A stretch of DNA of 5,064 bases. Origin: Bdellovibrionales bacterium. Its GTDB lineage: Bacteria > Bdellovibrionota > Bdellovibrionia > Bdellovibrionales > UBA1609. This document shows positions 4,828 to 5,064 of this stretch, in pieces. Location: NCBI GenBank assembly GCA_020435085.1, contig JAGRAB010000224.1, positions 1-5,064 on the forward strand, in the 5' to 3' direction. The position numbers and the translations under genes are program-made. A model generated the notes under the pieces. It saw only the letters and a list, made by a program, of their open reading frames with translations, had not been told where the DNA came from and did no database searches. The stretch's first letter is position 1. Every line of letters begins with the position of its first letter.

Positions 4828-4897
4828 TTAAGAAATTAAAGCCATCTCTGCCGGTCTTGGTTGACTTTAAAGGGGAAAATACCTTAATTATTAAAGC
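4825..4897 (+). repeat. Nested inverted repeats downstream of the small membrane gene
   Basis: TAATTAAG (4825-4832) is the exact inverse of CTTAATTA (4883-4890). Inside it TTAAAG (4836-4841) pairs with CTTTAA (4865-4870), and CCA/TGG (4842-4844 with 4858-4860) extends the stem past a TTGA bulge. A second copy of ATTAAAGC (4835-4842) occurs at 4890-4897, so CTTTAA could pair on either side. The first arm contains the stop codon of the small ORF. There is no T-run after the outer arm, so it is not a standard terminator. Confidence 0.4.
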
Positions 4898-4927
4898 TTA
4901 CGACAGATTTAAATGTTGTAAAAACGT

Positions 4928-5003
4928 TCAGGTGTAGCTCAGTAGGTAGAGCAGGTGACTGTTAATCACCTTGTCGGGGGTTCGAGCCCCTCCACCTGAG
5001 CCA
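4928..5003 (+). tRNA. tRNA-Asn(GUU)
   Basis: Acceptor TCAGGTG (4928-4934) pairs with CACCTGA (4993-4999), discriminator G, and CCA is encoded (5001-5003). The anticodon arm is GGTGA/TCACC around CTGTTAA, giving anticodon GUU for AAC/AAU. The D arm has AGCTCAGTAGGTAGAGC and the T arm GGGGGTTCGAGCCCC. Length is 76 bases. A TTGACT at 4861-4866 could be a -35 box, but no convincing -10 follows at normal spacing. Confidence 0.97.
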
Positions 5004-5064
5004 ATTTTGAAGTTCCTTTCCGATCATTTTTTTGAATCCATAAAAAGTTAAATGAAACAAGCGG

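Noticed and set aside
5052..5064. Start of a further gene at ATG 5052 running off the window
   Set aside because: Only four codons are visible and no Shine-Dalgarno precedes the ATG.
1..5064. CRISPR array, insertion sequence or integrase
   Set aside because: No regularly spaced repeats, no transposase or recombinase motifs and no terminal inverted repeats with target duplications were seen.

Overview
The window looks like a chromosomal stretch from a Gram-negative bacterium of moderate-to-low GC. The support is a clear phosphoheptose isomerase for LPS heptose, a lipoprotein with a lipobox, Sec signal peptides and tRNA genes with encoded CCA ends. The style of the small secreted proteins and the AT-rich coding sequence would fit a Bdellovibrio-like or other former deltaproteobacterial lineage. 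That placement is an impression, not something the sequence proves.

Left end (1-1085, plus strand): a membrane-anchored SGNH/GDSL-type esterase, overlapped at its 3' end by a 44-codon single-span membrane protein. This resembles the end of an exopolysaccharide or O-acylation type gene cluster whose rest lies to the left.

Middle (1098-3535, minus strand): reading right to left, a Phd/YefM antitoxin, a RelE/ParE toxin, a lytic-transglycosylase-like SLT protein with no signal peptide, and a cysteine-rich lipoprotein. These four are packed with 0 bp spacing, a 1 bp overlap and a 20 bp overlap behind one strong -10 box. A separate small exported protein of unknown function (1098-1553) follows, probably from its own promoter. 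The SLT/lipoprotein overlap resembles a peptidoglycan-attacking effector with a periplasmic immunity protein, here joined to a toxin-antitoxin pair. This is the most interesting part of the window, but the functional reading is inference.

Right part (3635-5064): tRNA-Ser(GCU) on the minus strand directly upstream of the toxin-antitoxin operon, then gmhA (minus). Divergent from gmhA are tRNA-Arg(ACG), a TTG-started 51-codon predicted membrane protein and tRNA-Asn(GUU), all on the plus strand. A nested inverted-repeat region lies between the small membrane gene and tRNA-Asn. The last 60 bases hold no supportable gene.
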